This document shows, piece after piece, positions 17,543 to 26,740 of a stretch of 45,841 bases of DNA (the stretch's first letter is position 1; every line of letters begins with the position of its first letter). Both the position numbers and the translations under genes were made by a program. Source of the DNA: an uncultured bacterium (GTDB lineage Bacteria; Chloroflexota; Anaerolineae; J036; Brachytrichaceae). The stretch is taken from contig CAIQQO010000269.1 in the NCBI GenBank assembly GCA_903873965.1, positions 1 to 45,841 on the forward strand, written 5' to 3'. A model generated the notes under the pieces. That model did no database searches. It was not told the DNA's origin and worked only from the letters and a program-made list of their open reading frames with translations.

Positions 17543-18118
17543 ATGTCTGATGTTACCGATCAGAAAACCAGCGCAATGCTGGATGGCATTGCCCTGGCCA
17601 GTCACTGTCAGGCCGGAGCAACAGTCGCATTGAGCGCGGCGCTAGCCGCCAGCCTGGGTCAGGCGACTGCCAACGGCAGCCTTGATGAAGGCGTAACCGG
17701 CGCGCAGGCCGATGCGGCGCACGCCCTGCAATCTCAGTTGACGCCAATCCGCGCCCGGTTGCAATCGCTGGCCAACTCGGATGCTGTGGCCATCGGCGAG
17801 TTCGCTCGCTTGCGTAATGAGGGTCATGCCCTGGAAGCCTACGCGGTCTTGTGCGATGGCCCACAGGAGATGGCCGAACTGGCGTCTCAAGCAGCAGAAT
17901 ACCTGCAGACCTATCGCCCGTTTGTGAGCGAGCGTACGCATGACGATCTTGAATTCGCCATCATGTTGTCCGCCTCTGCATCGCGCGGCGGCGTCATGCT
18001 TCTCGATAGCAACATGCGCATTTGGCCATTCCCTGAACTGCATGCAAAATACAACCACATCATCGATGCGCTTCTGGCAAGAATCGATGCACTCACGCCA
18101 CTTAAGAAAATACGGTAG
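17543..18118 (+). CDS. Cyclodeaminase/cyclohydrolase-fold protein (FTCD_C-like)
   Basis: This is a 191-residue all-helical protein resembling the C-terminal cyclodeaminase domain of formiminotransferase-cyclodeaminase and FchA cyclohydrolase. The N-terminal segment at 21-40 aligns with the family's PGGGS-V-A-ALAGALG motif, but here reads CQAGATVALSAALAASLG. The glycine-rich PGGGS core is lost, so catalytic activity in one-carbon metabolism is doubtful. It has a good AAGGAG site and leads a unit with the GH172 gene 21 bases downstream. Assignment is moderate; a degenerate or repurposed paralogue is the best description. Confidence 0.6.
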   Translation: MSDVTDQKTSAMLDGIALASHCQAGATVALSAALAASLGQATANGSLDEGVTGAQADAAHALQSQLTPIRARLQSLANSDAVAIGEFARLRNEGHALEAYAVLCDGPQEMAELASQAAEYLQTYRPFVSERTHDDLEFAIMLSASASRGGVMLLDSNMRIWPFPELHAKYNHIIDALLARIDALTPLKKIR

Positions 18119-18139
18119 AGGTTAAGGTAAAGGAGATCC

Positions 18140-19225
18140 ATGTCCGAGCAATTTGACGGTCTACACATGAGCTTAGGTAATCTGTCACGGCTATCGCACG
18201 CCCAGACGCGCTCGATCAGCCCGGAAAATTTCACCGGCGAAAAGGGCAAGGGTGGCATGGCCACCGAGGGTACGGGCGCGAATGTCGCTCGTGAGATGGG
18301 GCAGGGCTGGAAAGTATCGCCCAGTGTCGATATCCCCGCACACGCCACGCACACCATGGCCGCCATCGACGGCATGGGCGCCATCCAGCAGATCTGGCTC
18401 ACGCTGTTCCCTGACCACTGGCGCCGTGTGATTCTGCGCATTTACTGGGATGGCGAAGAAACACCCTCGGTCGAAGTTCCGGTCGGCGATTTCTTCTGCA
18501 ATGGCTGGCTGACACGCGCCAACGTCACGTCGCTTGCGGTTGCCGTTAACCCAGCCGGAGGATTCAACTCGTACTGGGAAATGCCCTTCCGCAAGGCGGT
18601 GCGCATCACACTGGAAAATACTCACGACGAAAAAGTGACGGTGTATTACCAAGTCAACTATACGTTAACCACCGTGCCAGAAGACGCAGCATATTTCCAT
18701 GCACAATGGCGCCGCGACAACCCGCTACCTTACAAAGGCGTGCACACTCTGCTCGACGGCGTGAAGGGGCAGGGACAATACATCGGCACGTACCTGGCCT
18801 GGGGCGTGAACAACAATGGCTGGTGGGGCGAAGGCGAGATCAAGTTCTTCATGGATGGCGATTCCGAGTTCCCCACCATCTGCGGCACCGGCACCGAGGA
18901 CTATTTCGGCGGCGCATGGAATTTCGAACACCCGCGCGGCGAGTATGGCATCTTCAGCGGCCCCTATACTGGTTTGCCACAGGTCATCAAGCCTGATGGT
19001 TTGTATCGCAGTCAGCAACGCTTCGGCATGTACCGCTGGCACATCATGGATCCGATCCGCTTCGAGCACGACCTGCGTGTGACCATTCAGGCGCTGGGCT
19101 GGCGCGTCGGCGGCCCCTACCTGCCCCTGCAGGACGATATCGCATCCACGTCTTACTGGTATCAGACGGAACCACACGCGGCGTTCCCGCAACTGCCGGA
19201 TCGCAATTTCCTTGATGTGATTTAG
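18140..19225 (+). CDS. GH172 (DUF2961) family glycosidase
   Basis: This is a 361-residue DUF2961 protein, now glycoside hydrolase family 172, whose characterised members act on alpha-D-fructofuranosides or arabinofuranosides. Family hallmarks include an N-terminal SPENFTGEKGKGGMATEG segment, GEGEIKFFMDGD (about 230-241) and the strongly conserved GTGTEDYFGGAW (249-260). The two acidic clusters (E231/E233 and E253) are spaced as expected for the catalytic Glu pair. There is no signal peptide. An AAAGGAGAT ribosome site precedes the ATG. The real substrate is unknown. Confidence 0.9.
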   Translation: MSEQFDGLHMSLGNLSRLSHAQTRSISPENFTGEKGKGGMATEGTGANVAREMGQGWKVSPSVDIPAHATHTMAAIDGMGAIQQIWLTLFPDHWRRVILRIYWDGEETPSVEVPVGDFFCNGWLTRANVTSLAVAVNPAGGFNSYWEMPFRKAVRITLENTHDEKVTVYYQVNYTLTTVPEDAAYFHAQWRRDNPLPYKGVHTLLDGVKGQGQYIGTYLAWGVNNNGWWGEGEIKFFMDGDSEFPTICGTGTEDYFGGAWNFEHPRGEYGIFSGPYTGLPQVIKPDGLYRSQQRFGMYRWHIMDPIRFEHDLRVTIQALGWRVGGPYLPLQDDIASTSYWYQTEPHAAFPQLPDRNFLDVI

Positions 19226-19234
19226 GCTGCTACG

Positions 19235-20110
19235 ATGACTCTACGTCCCCTTGGGATCGTTGAACTATGCCATATCGGCGCCCACGAATGCATTGCAGTT
19301 GTGGGCGCCGGGGGCAAAACCGGTTTGTGCTGGCTACTGCTACGTGATCTCGTTGCGCGCGGCGACCGGGTCATCTTCACGACTACCACACGCGTGCGTC
19401 AACCTGCGCCAGGCGCCTTCGACGTATTGGCTATCAACCCATCGCCCCTTGTCCCGCCCGGCGGCTGGCGCACGGCCTGTCTTGCCTCCAGCCTCGATGG
19501 CGCACCAGATGATAGACCGCTGCTTGAGTCGTTGATGCCAGTAGTACACACCAAACTGGTCGGCTTTACGGCTGACCAGATTCAAACGCTCTATGCAACC
19601 ATGAACGGCTCTACGCCCCTTGGGGATGATTCAGCACCCCAAAGTGGCGAACTGCCTATGTCGCTTATCATCGAAGCCGATGGCGCGCGTGGATTGATGC
19701 TTAAAGCGCCGGGAGACAATGAGCCCGTCATCCCTGCGACCGCGACGACGGTCTGCGTGGTGGCTAACCTTGAATCCATCGGTCAACCTCTTGATGCACG
19801 TGTGGCGCACAGACCCGAGCGCATCGCACAGATCACAGGCGCGCCGATGGGTCACTTAATTGATGCCGACACAATAGCCGCGGCGCTTGCGCACCCCGCC
19901 GGTGGCCTGAAGCACATCCCTCCCGGCGCCCGGCGCGTAGCCGTGTTAATGCAACGGAGCAAGCACGATGATTCGTCATCCCTTTGGGAATTACATCCCG
20001 ATGCGGTAGCCATGGCGCAGAGGCTATACGTTGCAGGCTATGATCACGTCATCGCACTTAGCCCGCGCACCCAGGGGCCAACCACTCCCGGAGTCCGTTT
20101 AACGGAATGA
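19235..20110 (+). CDS. yqeC: YqeC-like selenium-dependent hydroxylase accessory protein
   Basis: This is a 291-residue P-loop protein of the YqeC family (putative selenium/molybdenum-hydroxylase accessory). The nucleotide-binding motif is VVGAGGKTG (22-30), followed by the characteristic TTTTR (49-53) and an IIEADGARG segment typical of the family. Family members are usually found beside molybdenum hydroxylases, YqeB or MocA-like proteins; none is in this window, so the link is by homology only. It begins 9 bases after the GH172 stop and ends tail-to-tail, 8 bases from the PfkB gene on the opposite strand. Confidence 0.8.
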   Translation: MTLRPLGIVELCHIGAHECIAVVGAGGKTGLCWLLLRDLVARGDRVIFTTTTRVRQPAPGAFDVLAINPSPLVPPGGWRTACLASSLDGAPDDRPLLESLMPVVHTKLVGFTADQIQTLYATMNGSTPLGDDSAPQSGELPMSLIIEADGARGLMLKAPGDNEPVIPATATTVCVVANLESIGQPLDARVAHRPERIAQITGAPMGHLIDADTIAAALAHPAGGLKHIPPGARRVAVLMQRSKHDDSSSLWELHPDAVAMAQRLYVAGYDHVIALSPRTQGPTTPGVRLTE

Positions 20111-20118
20111 CACGCAGA

Positions 20119-21060
20119 TCAAGGTGCAGCACAATGCCGCACCACCGTGATCCGGGAGCGCAAATCCTCAATCAGCGCCCGATCGGCCACGCCCGATCCT
20201 TCCTGCATGGCGGCGCCAGTGCCGCAGGCGACAGCACGGCGCGCAGCCTCAGCCACATCGCACCCTTCACTCAGCGCCCACAGCAGGCCTGACAGCGCCG
20301 AATCGCCAGCAGCCACCGGGCTCTTTGCCACAACCGGCGGCGGTGCGGCCATCAACACCTCGTTACCCATCGCGAGCACCAGCCCATCTTCACCGCGTGT
20401 CAACAGCACTGCCTGCACACCCAGTGCGCGCAACTTCTGCGCTGCTTCGCAGTGATCATCATCCGTCACCACCGGGCGCCCCAATGCCTGGGCTGCCTCA
20501 TCACTGTTAGGCTTCAATCCGTACGGCATGGCAGACAGGCTGGCACGCAAAGCCGCCTCGCTCGTATCCAGAAACGCCATCGCGCCTTTGGCTTGCACGT
20601 GTCGAATCAATTGTGCATAAAGATCGATCGGCGCGCCGGGGGGCATGCTGCCCGACAACACCCAGTAATCACCCGGGTGCGCCCATAGCTCCACCTGTGC
20701 CTGCAACGCGGCAATATGCGCAGGCGTGATCGTGGGGCCGGGTTCATTGATCTTGGTGTACACGCCAGTGGATTCATCAAGCAACGTCAGGTTACTGCGC
20801 GTCTCGCCGCCCACATCGATGAAATGCAAATCGAAGCCTTCTTCAACCAGCCCGACCTGAAAAGCCTGACCCGTACGCCCGCCGATGAAACCCAGCGTCT
20901 TGCTGGGGATACCCAGCGCCTTCAGTGCGCGCGTGACGTTAATGCCCTTGCCAGAAAGATCGGTGCGCAGAATACTGGCGCGATGAAACTCACCCGGCCG
21001 TAACTTCACCACACTCAGCGTCTTATCCAATGTCGGATTCAGTGTAACTGTGTAAATCAT
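20119..21060 (-). CDS. 1-phosphofructokinase/tagatose-6-phosphate kinase type PfkB
   Basis: This is a 313-residue PfkB-family sugar-phosphate kinase of the FruK/LacC subgroup. Its start MIYTVTLNPTLDKTL and SGKGINVTRAL (36-46) are the subgroup signature. The catalytic region reads SPVAAGDSALSG with base D253, where the usual GAGD is AAGD. It phosphorylates fructose-1-phosphate or tagatose-6-phosphate (substrate not resolved). ATG 21060 was chosen because it gives the canonical N terminus; the frame extends upstream but into an unrelated spacer. No PTS gene is near. Confidence 0.88.
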   Translation of the reverse strand: MIYTVTLNPTLDKTLSVVKLRPGEFHRASILRTDLSGKGINVTRALKALGIPSKTLGFIGGRTGQAFQVGLVEEGFDLHFIDVGGETRSNLTLLDESTGVYTKINEPGPTITPAHIAALQAQVELWAHPGDYWVLSGSMPPGAPIDLYAQLIRHVQAKGAMAFLDTSEAALRASLSAMPYGLKPNSDEAAQALGRPVVTDDDHCEAAQKLRALGVQAVLLTRGEDGLVLAMGNEVLMAAPPPVVAKSPVAAGDSALSGLLWALSEGCDVAEAARRAVACGTGAAMQEGSGVADRALIEDLRSRITVVRHCAAP

Positions 21061-21095
21061 TGGGGACGATTTTAAGGGTAATTGGAGATTGGGGG

Positions 21096-22733
21096 TCAGA
21101 CAGCGCTTTTCTTCTTCCGCAGCGCCGACTTGACGCGTTCCCAATACGACTGCGCGGTTTGGGCATGGATGGGTGTAATGTCATGGCGGCTGTAGCGCGC
21201 TTCGATAAAGGCGTCGGTGAGTGCGTCTATCTCGTTGTTCACTTCGGGCGTCGCCGAATCAAGTGTTGCAGCGTACTCGCGCGGAGTCTGCGCCGGTTTG
21301 CGCCCCAGTCCGCTTTCGCTACCGCGGCGCGCCATGGCGAGATAAAAATACTGCACACGCTCGCGAGGTGACAATCGGCGCAGGTTCAAGCGGCGCGCAG
21401 GGGAGACCATGCGGGCCTGCAACTCGGCCTGTGCGCGCAATCGCTTCAGCCCGGCATCCACCATCGCTGTTACCTGCCCCGACAGCCTGCTCAGCCAGTC
21501 ACCCAACACACTCACTGCTTTCATCAGCCAGTTGAGCAGGGGGATGCCGCGCATCGACGCAAGCAGGGCGCTATGACGTTTGAGATACTGACTCAGCGCA
21601 TAGCCCACCACAAACAGGAAAATCGCCCAGAACAGGATCGACTGGATCAGGTCAAGCAGCGGATTGGCGCCAGTGGGTTGATCAGGCGATGCCGGCGGCG
21701 GCATCATCATCACTGGCGGTGGTCGATTCGGTGTCACAGGCGAATTGCCCAGTAACCGCATCAACAGGTTGAGCGGAAACGTCAATATCAGCAGCAAAAA
21801 GTAGATAACAATCTGCAGCAGGCTGATGAGCAGCCCGGCAGCGTAACGCAGCAACTGCAACAGGCCGACCGAGTAATGGGTAGGCAACACCATGGCGACC
21901 AGCGCAATGACGACCAGAAAAACGACTACATACAGCGCCCAGCGCCAGGCAATATCGGGGCTGATAGGCGCGCGTTCGCGATACCACGCCGCACGCAATG
22001 CCGCCAAACGCGTCAGGCTAAGCAGCAGAAAGCCGAGTACCACGTACGCGAGCAGCCCCAACGCATAACTCGGCATCCCTTCTTGATCGATCGACGCCGC
22101 AGCCGCTCCACCACCGATAATGCGCAGGAAGGTGCGCCCCATTAACGTGACCGCGATCATCACGCCGGCCACCAGCACGACCTTCAGAGTGAGTTGTTTG
22201 TGCGAAGCGGCGCGGTTGTTGCGAAAATCATTTTTACGCTCGCGTTCCAGCGTCGCATCATCCGATTCCAGTTCGAACAGGTCATTGGCAAACTGGTTGC
22301 ATACCAGATACACCACCAGCACAAGAACGCATGCCAGCAAATACTCGCCGGTAAAGAAACTGACCAGAAAGTCATGTTGCCACTTGGGCAGATCAATCAG
22401 AAACTGCCCTGCGCCACGCATTATGTAGATCAGTGCCTTGAGCAAAATCATGATGGACACGACTTCGCCGATGCGATAACTCGCCCATTCGCGACTGGGA
22501 AACGCAATGCGGCGCATCACGCGCGCAGTATACAGAGCCTCAAAGGCGACGATGAAGCACACGACTATCAGATAAGCGCCGTTCCATGATGACGACAACG
22601 CTTGTATCACGCCAACCACCACGCCCACTGCGCATGTCATCATCAGCGCCACAATCGCATAGTTGACGAAGATCGGCAACGCGCGGCTCCATACCTGGCG
22701 ATCCGAAGGAGTGTTTGCCCTGGTCTCAGTCAT
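21096..22733 (-). CDS. DUF4129 domain membrane protein
   Basis: This is a 545-residue multi-pass membrane protein with roughly eight hydrophobic segments in the first 390 residues, a proline/methionine-rich linker (about 340-355), and a cytosolic C-terminal DUF4129 domain. The latter is marked by RVQYFYLAMARRG, RKPAQTPREYA and a final acidic/helical segment. DUF4129 proteins are usually found with MoxR ATPases, DUF58 proteins and transglutaminases. Here the ATG abuts the stop codon of the DUF58 gene, so the two are surely co-translated, while MoxR and transglutaminase genes are absent. Confidence 0.85.
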   Translation of the reverse strand: MTETRANTPSDRQVWSRALPIFVNYAIVALMMTCAVGVVVGVIQALSSSWNGAYLIVVCFIVAFEALYTARVMRRIAFPSREWASYRIGEVVSIMILLKALIYIMRGAGQFLIDLPKWQHDFLVSFFTGEYLLACVLVLVVYLVCNQFANDLFELESDDATLERERKNDFRNNRAASHKQLTLKVVLVAGVMIAVTLMGRTFLRIIGGGAAAASIDQEGMPSYALGLLAYVVLGFLLLSLTRLAALRAAWYRERAPISPDIAWRWALYVVVFLVVIALVAMVLPTHYSVGLLQLLRYAAGLLISLLQIVIYFLLLILTFPLNLLMRLLGNSPVTPNRPPPVMMMPPPASPDQPTGANPLLDLIQSILFWAIFLFVVGYALSQYLKRHSALLASMRGIPLLNWLMKAVSVLGDWLSRLSGQVTAMVDAGLKRLRAQAELQARMVSPARRLNLRRLSPRERVQYFYLAMARRGSESGLGRKPAQTPREYAATLDSATPEVNNEIDALTDAFIEARYSRHDITPIHAQTAQSYWERVKSALRKKKSAV

Positions 22734-23930
22734 TTAGCGTCGCCATATATCCATATCCGCCTCCGAGGCGAATTGTTGAATCTGAATCCCAAAGTGCTGC
22801 GCCTTGTGTTTGATCTCATCGGCGGCAATGACGTGCCCGCACAAGATCAACACGATATCCAGTCCGGCACGGCGCGCGATAAAGAGTTCCTCAAACAGAG
22901 CATCGTTGACGTCACCCGTGATCAAGATGACAGTCGTGCCCCACGCCATATGCACGCGTTGACGGCGCAACAATTGAATAAACGGCGTCTGCTTTTCGGT
23001 CGTCTGGATGCGCGCCAGAATATCCAGAATACGCATCAGATGGGCGCGCCCTTTCTCGGTCGGCAACACCGGCGCGCGGCCGTCAGCAGCCATGCTCTGA
23101 ACATCAGCCCCGTTCGTCGCGAAGCCCACCGTCTGTTTCTGCGCCGTGATCCAGTTGGCAAGCGATGCTGCAACGACGATGCCCAACTCAGTTGCATCGT
23201 TGCGCGAGCGATAGTAGTAATCGTCACGATCGAGATTGAGCAGGATGACCGTCTCAAGCGCAATCGACGGCTCAAACTGCTTAACCTGCATGCGCCCCAG
23301 ATTCGCGCTGGCCTTCCAGTCTACCCGGCGCAGCGAATCGCCAGCTACATAGTCACGTTTGCCGCGCACGCGCGATGGATCTTCGAAGATGGGTTGATGG
23401 TGATGCAGCGTGCCCATTGGTGAGCGCGACGGCAATCCGATTTTCGTGAGTGACATCACGCGCGGATAAACGGTCAGGTAGTCAATATGTCCCTGCCGGC
23501 CTTCTTCTTCTGCCATACCCAACAGATCGCCAGAGTATAGATACAACGGGCCAACCTGATAATAACCGCGCCTAGGCGGCTGAATCGTATAAGTGAAACG
23601 TTGCGTAGCGTGGGGACCAAGCCCAACGACGCGGCGAAAGATTTCAGAACCAGACAGCTCCACCGGCAGGCTGTCATGCAGGCGCAACCACACTACGGGC
23701 AAGCGTCCCGAATTATGCACCTCGATGTGGATTTCGACCTTGTCGTTGATGAAGGCGCGATTGTTGAAGATGCGCTTCACAACTACCGCTTTAAGCGCGC
23801 GTCCGCTCCACCAACGGCTGAGTGCATACGCCGCAACAACAAAGTAAAGCAGCGTGAGAACAAAGTCCTCCTGCAGCAATGCCGCAAGGCCGATGATGAT
23901 GCCGATTAGTAGGGCGAAATACTCGCTCAA
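22734..23930 (-). CDS. DUF58 domain-containing protein
   Basis: This is a 398-residue protein with two N-terminal membrane segments (about 6-38), a beta domain and a C-terminal DUF58 module carrying the diagnostic RDYVAGDSLRRVDWKASA (192-209). The latter part is vWA-like. DUF58 proteins act as adaptors for MoxR AAA+ ATPases. It begins a minus-strand pair with the DUF4129 gene (stop and start adjacent). Its promoter region (23931-24014) is shared head-to-head with a methyltransferase gene. The missing MoxR partner must act from elsewhere if at all. Confidence 0.9.
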   Translation of the reverse strand: MSEYFALLIGIIIGLAALLQEDFVLTLLYFVVAAYALSRWWSGRALKAVVVKRIFNNRAFINDKVEIHIEVHNSGRLPVVWLRLHDSLPVELSGSEIFRRVVGLGPHATQRFTYTIQPPRRGYYQVGPLYLYSGDLLGMAEEEGRQGHIDYLTVYPRVMSLTKIGLPSRSPMGTLHHHQPIFEDPSRVRGKRDYVAGDSLRRVDWKASANLGRMQVKQFEPSIALETVILLNLDRDDYYYRSRNDATELGIVVAASLANWITAQKQTVGFATNGADVQSMAADGRAPVLPTEKGRAHLMRILDILARIQTTEKQTPFIQLLRRQRVHMAWGTTVILITGDVNDALFEELFIARRAGLDIVLILCGHVIAADEIKHKAQHFGIQIQQFASEADMDIWRR

Positions 23931-24014
23931 GGAAGTGCGCCTGTGCGGTTCATGATATCCGCGGTGGACTGTGCCGGTATTCTAGCTTGATCTGGCTAAG
24001 TTAAGATTGTCCCC

Positions 24015-24650
24015 ATGACTATACCGGGATTTCCCCACCTGCGCAAACGGCTCTTCGCCCGGATGATGTCGGGCGGTTCACAAGGCTGCTGCGATGACGC
24101 CCTCACCGAGCAGCATAAACAACGCCTCTTTGCCGGAATGCGCGGCGATGTGATCGAAATCGGTCCGGGCGGTGGCGCCAACCTTCAATACATGAAGGGG
24201 CGCGATGTACACTGGATCGGAATCGAGCCTAATCCATTCATGAACACCTACCTGATGGCCGAGGCAGCACGCCTGGGCATACGGCCAGACCTGCGCACGG
24301 GCTTCGCAGAACACCTGCTGGTGCCTGATGCGTGCGCAGACTGGGTGATCAGCACCCGCGTGCTATGTTCAGTGACCGATCAAACCACAGCTTTGCGCGA
24401 GGTATTGCGCGTTTTAAGACCGGGCGGGCGTTTTGTGTTTATCGAGCATGTCGCGGCGCAAGGCGGTGCACTGCGAACAGTGCAAAACGTGATCGCGCCT
24501 GCATGGCGCGCTATCAGCGATGGTTGCCACCCCAATCGCGAAACATGGGCTGTCATCGAGAGCGCCGGCTTTAGTGCGTTGGACTTGAAACACTACCGCA
24601 TGGATGCGCCGATCTTCGGCCCGCACATCGCCGGTATTGGTGTGAAGTAG
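24015..24650 (+). CDS. Class I SAM-dependent methyltransferase
   Basis: This is a 211-residue Rossmann-fold methyltransferase resembling the METTL7/UbiE-like group. Motif I is VIEIGPGGG (46-54), the acidic post-I residue is in WIGIEPN, and the motif III-like segment is VLRPGGRFVFIEH. An unusual GGSQGCCDD segment lies near the N terminus. No substrate can be assigned from context; it is a single gene between the DUF58 gene and the D-lyxose isomerase gene. Confidence 0.87.
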   Translation: MTIPGFPHLRKRLFARMMSGGSQGCCDDALTEQHKQRLFAGMRGDVIEIGPGGGANLQYMKGRDVHWIGIEPNPFMNTYLMAEAARLGIRPDLRTGFAEHLLVPDACADWVISTRVLCSVTDQTTALREVLRVLRPGGRFVFIEHVAAQGGALRTVQNVIAPAWRAISDGCHPNRETWAVIESAGFSALDLKHYRMDAPIFGPHIAGIGVK

Positions 24651-24791
24651 CTCTTTACACTCAATACCAAGCATACTTTTCCGTTTGCTCACGCCATTAA
24701 GCTATGGCACAATCAGACGAACATGCGAGTAAAGCACGGGCGTCGTCCCGTACAATTTGTGACAACCATGTGGTCTAGCTGAAGGAGCACA

Positions 24792-25484
24792 ATGAAACGA
24801 TCCGAGATTAACGCCATCATGCGCGATGCAGTGGCTTTTGCGCAAAAACACCAGTTTTACCTGCCACCTTTTGCCTTCTGGACGCCCGAAGACTGGGCTA
24901 CCAAAGGGACGGAGGTACGCGAAATCGTCGACCACCAGTTAGGTTGGGATATCACCGACTTTGGTCAGGGTGATTATGCCAAAATTGGCTTGTTCATCTT
25001 TACAATCCGCAACGGAAAAATGTCTGATCTGCAGAAGGGGCACGGCGTGGTGTATGCCGAAAAGCTGTTGATGGTTGATCCCGGCCAGATCACCCCGATG
25101 CACTTTCACTGGAGCAAGCACGAGGACATCATCAACCGCGGCGGCGGCAACCTCGTCATCCAGTTGTACCAGTCGACCAAAGACGAAGGACTCGACACCC
25201 GCGACGTGTCGGTGAATATGGACGGCATACGACGCACGGTCAAAGCTGGCAACACGGTCACACTCGCGCCGGGCGAGAGCATCACACTCACCGGAGGGCT
25301 GTATCACAAATTCTGGGGCGATGGAGGGCGTGTTCTCGTGGGCGAAGTCAGCAGCGTGAACGATGACGATACCGACAATCGCTTCTATGAACCCGTGGGG
25401 CGTTTCCCGGCCATTGAGGAAGATGCCGAACCGCTCTATCTACTCGTCAAAGACTATCCGAAGTACTATCGGCCTGTCGCGTAA
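24792..25484 (+). CDS. D-lyxose ketol-isomerase
   Basis: This is a 230-residue cupin enzyme of the D-lyxose isomerase family (EC 5.3.1.15), which interconverts D-lyxose/D-xylulose and often D-mannose/D-fructose. Metal ligands are visible as H104, H106 and E111 in MHFHWSKHED, and H172 in LYHKF. A GAAGGAG ribosome site precedes the ATG by 5 bases. A PfkB sugar kinase follows 54 bases downstream, suggesting isomerisation followed by phosphorylation of the ketose (inference). The 141-base gap upstream contains no other gene. Confidence 0.92.
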   Translation: MKRSEINAIMRDAVAFAQKHQFYLPPFAFWTPEDWATKGTEVREIVDHQLGWDITDFGQGDYAKIGLFIFTIRNGKMSDLQKGHGVVYAEKLLMVDPGQITPMHFHWSKHEDIINRGGGNLVIQLYQSTKDEGLDTRDVSVNMDGIRRTVKAGNTVTLAPGESITLTGGLYHKFWGDGGRVLVGEVSSVNDDDTDNRFYEPVGRFPAIEEDAEPLYLLVKDYPKYYRPVA

Positions 25485-25538
25485 GAAAAACTATTTCAAT
25501 CTATACACGCGTCTTTACGTCCTTCAGGAAGGCATGCC

Positions 25539-26732
25539 ATGAGTGAGTGCTATCAGGCCGTAGTTGCGGGGCATTTGTGCCTCGACGTCATCCCCGACAT
25601 GAGTCACATGAGCCGCAATACTTTCGAGCGCGTGTTCCGTCCCGGTCGCCTGCTCGATGTCGGCGCTGTCACGATCGCCACCGGCGGTGCAGTCTCGAAC
25701 ACCGGGCTTGCGCTGAACAAGTTGGGCATCCGCACGGCTTTGATGGGCAAGATCGGCACCGATATGTTCGGCGAAGCGATCAAAGGCGTGGTAGCCTCGT
25801 ACGATCCCGGGTTGACCGACACTTTATTGATCGATCCGACCGCGGCCAGTTCATATACCGTTATCATCAATCCGCCCGGCATCGATCGCATATTCCTGCA
25901 TTGCCCCAGCGCCAACGACACCTTTGGCCCGTCGGACGTGCGCTATGACCTGCTGGCGGGTGTCAAGCTGTTTCATTTCGGTTACCCACCTCTGATGAAG
26001 CGCATGTATGAAAACGATGGCGTTGAACTGGTCGAGATATTCAAACGCGTCAAAGCGCTTAGCCTGACCACCTCGCTCGATATGGCATTGCCTGATGTCA
26101 ATTCGCCGGCAGGCCGCGCCAACTGGCCTGCCATCGTGCGCGGCGTACTCCCGTATGTCGATGTCTTCCTCCCCAGCATAGAAGAAATCCTATATATGCT
26201 GCGGCGCGACACCTATGACGACCTGACCACTCGGAGCGTCGGCGGCCCCGGCGGCCTTTTGTCACTCGTCACGCCGGCATTGCTGCACGATTTGAGCGAT
26301 GAACTGCTGGCACTCGGCGTTAAGATCGTCGGGTTGAAACTAGGTGAGAGCGGCCTATACGTGCGGACGGCGAATGCGGCCGCTATCGCAGCCTTGGGCA
26401 ACGCCTGCCCTACCCATCCTGACCTTTGGGCCGACAAGGAACTATGGGCGCCATGCTTCCGCGTCGACGTCGTTGGCGCTTCCGGTTCCGGCGACAGCAC
26501 CATTGCCGGCTTCTTATGCGCCCTTCTGCGTGACATGACACCCGAACAGACCATCACAGCAGCCGTCGCCGTAGGCGCATGCAATGTCGAGCGCGCCGAT
26601 ACCCTCAGCGGCGTGCGCTCGTGGGATGAAACCATGAAGCGTATTGAGCAGGGCTGGGCCCATCTCCCCGTGACCATGAGCACGGAGGGATGGGAATTCA
26701 AGACGACAGCAGGGCTGTGGACGCGCACATAA
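25539..26732 (+). CDS. PfkB family carbohydrate kinase
   Basis: This is a 397-residue ribokinase-family sugar kinase, longer than ribokinase (about 310) because of insertions around residues 220-300. It has the N-terminal GGAVSNTGLALNKLG (about 48-62) sugar-binding motif, GKIGTDMFG, and the C-terminal GASGSGDSTIAG, with base D319. Placed after the D-lyxose isomerase, it probably phosphorylates the ketose product (xylulose or fructose), an inference. It converges with the MATE gene across an 8-base gap. Confidence 0.88.
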   Translation: MSECYQAVVAGHLCLDVIPDMSHMSRNTFERVFRPGRLLDVGAVTIATGGAVSNTGLALNKLGIRTALMGKIGTDMFGEAIKGVVASYDPGLTDTLLIDPTAASSYTVIINPPGIDRIFLHCPSANDTFGPSDVRYDLLAGVKLFHFGYPPLMKRMYENDGVELVEIFKRVKALSLTTSLDMALPDVNSPAGRANWPAIVRGVLPYVDVFLPSIEEILYMLRRDTYDDLTTRSVGGPGGLLSLVTPALLHDLSDELLALGVKIVGLKLGESGLYVRTANAAAIAALGNACPTHPDLWADKELWAPCFRVDVVGASGSGDSTIAGFLCALLRDMTPEQTITAAVAVGACNVERADTLSGVRSWDETMKRIEQGWAHLPVTMSTEGWEFKTTAGLWTRT

Positions 26733-26740
26733 AGCGACAT

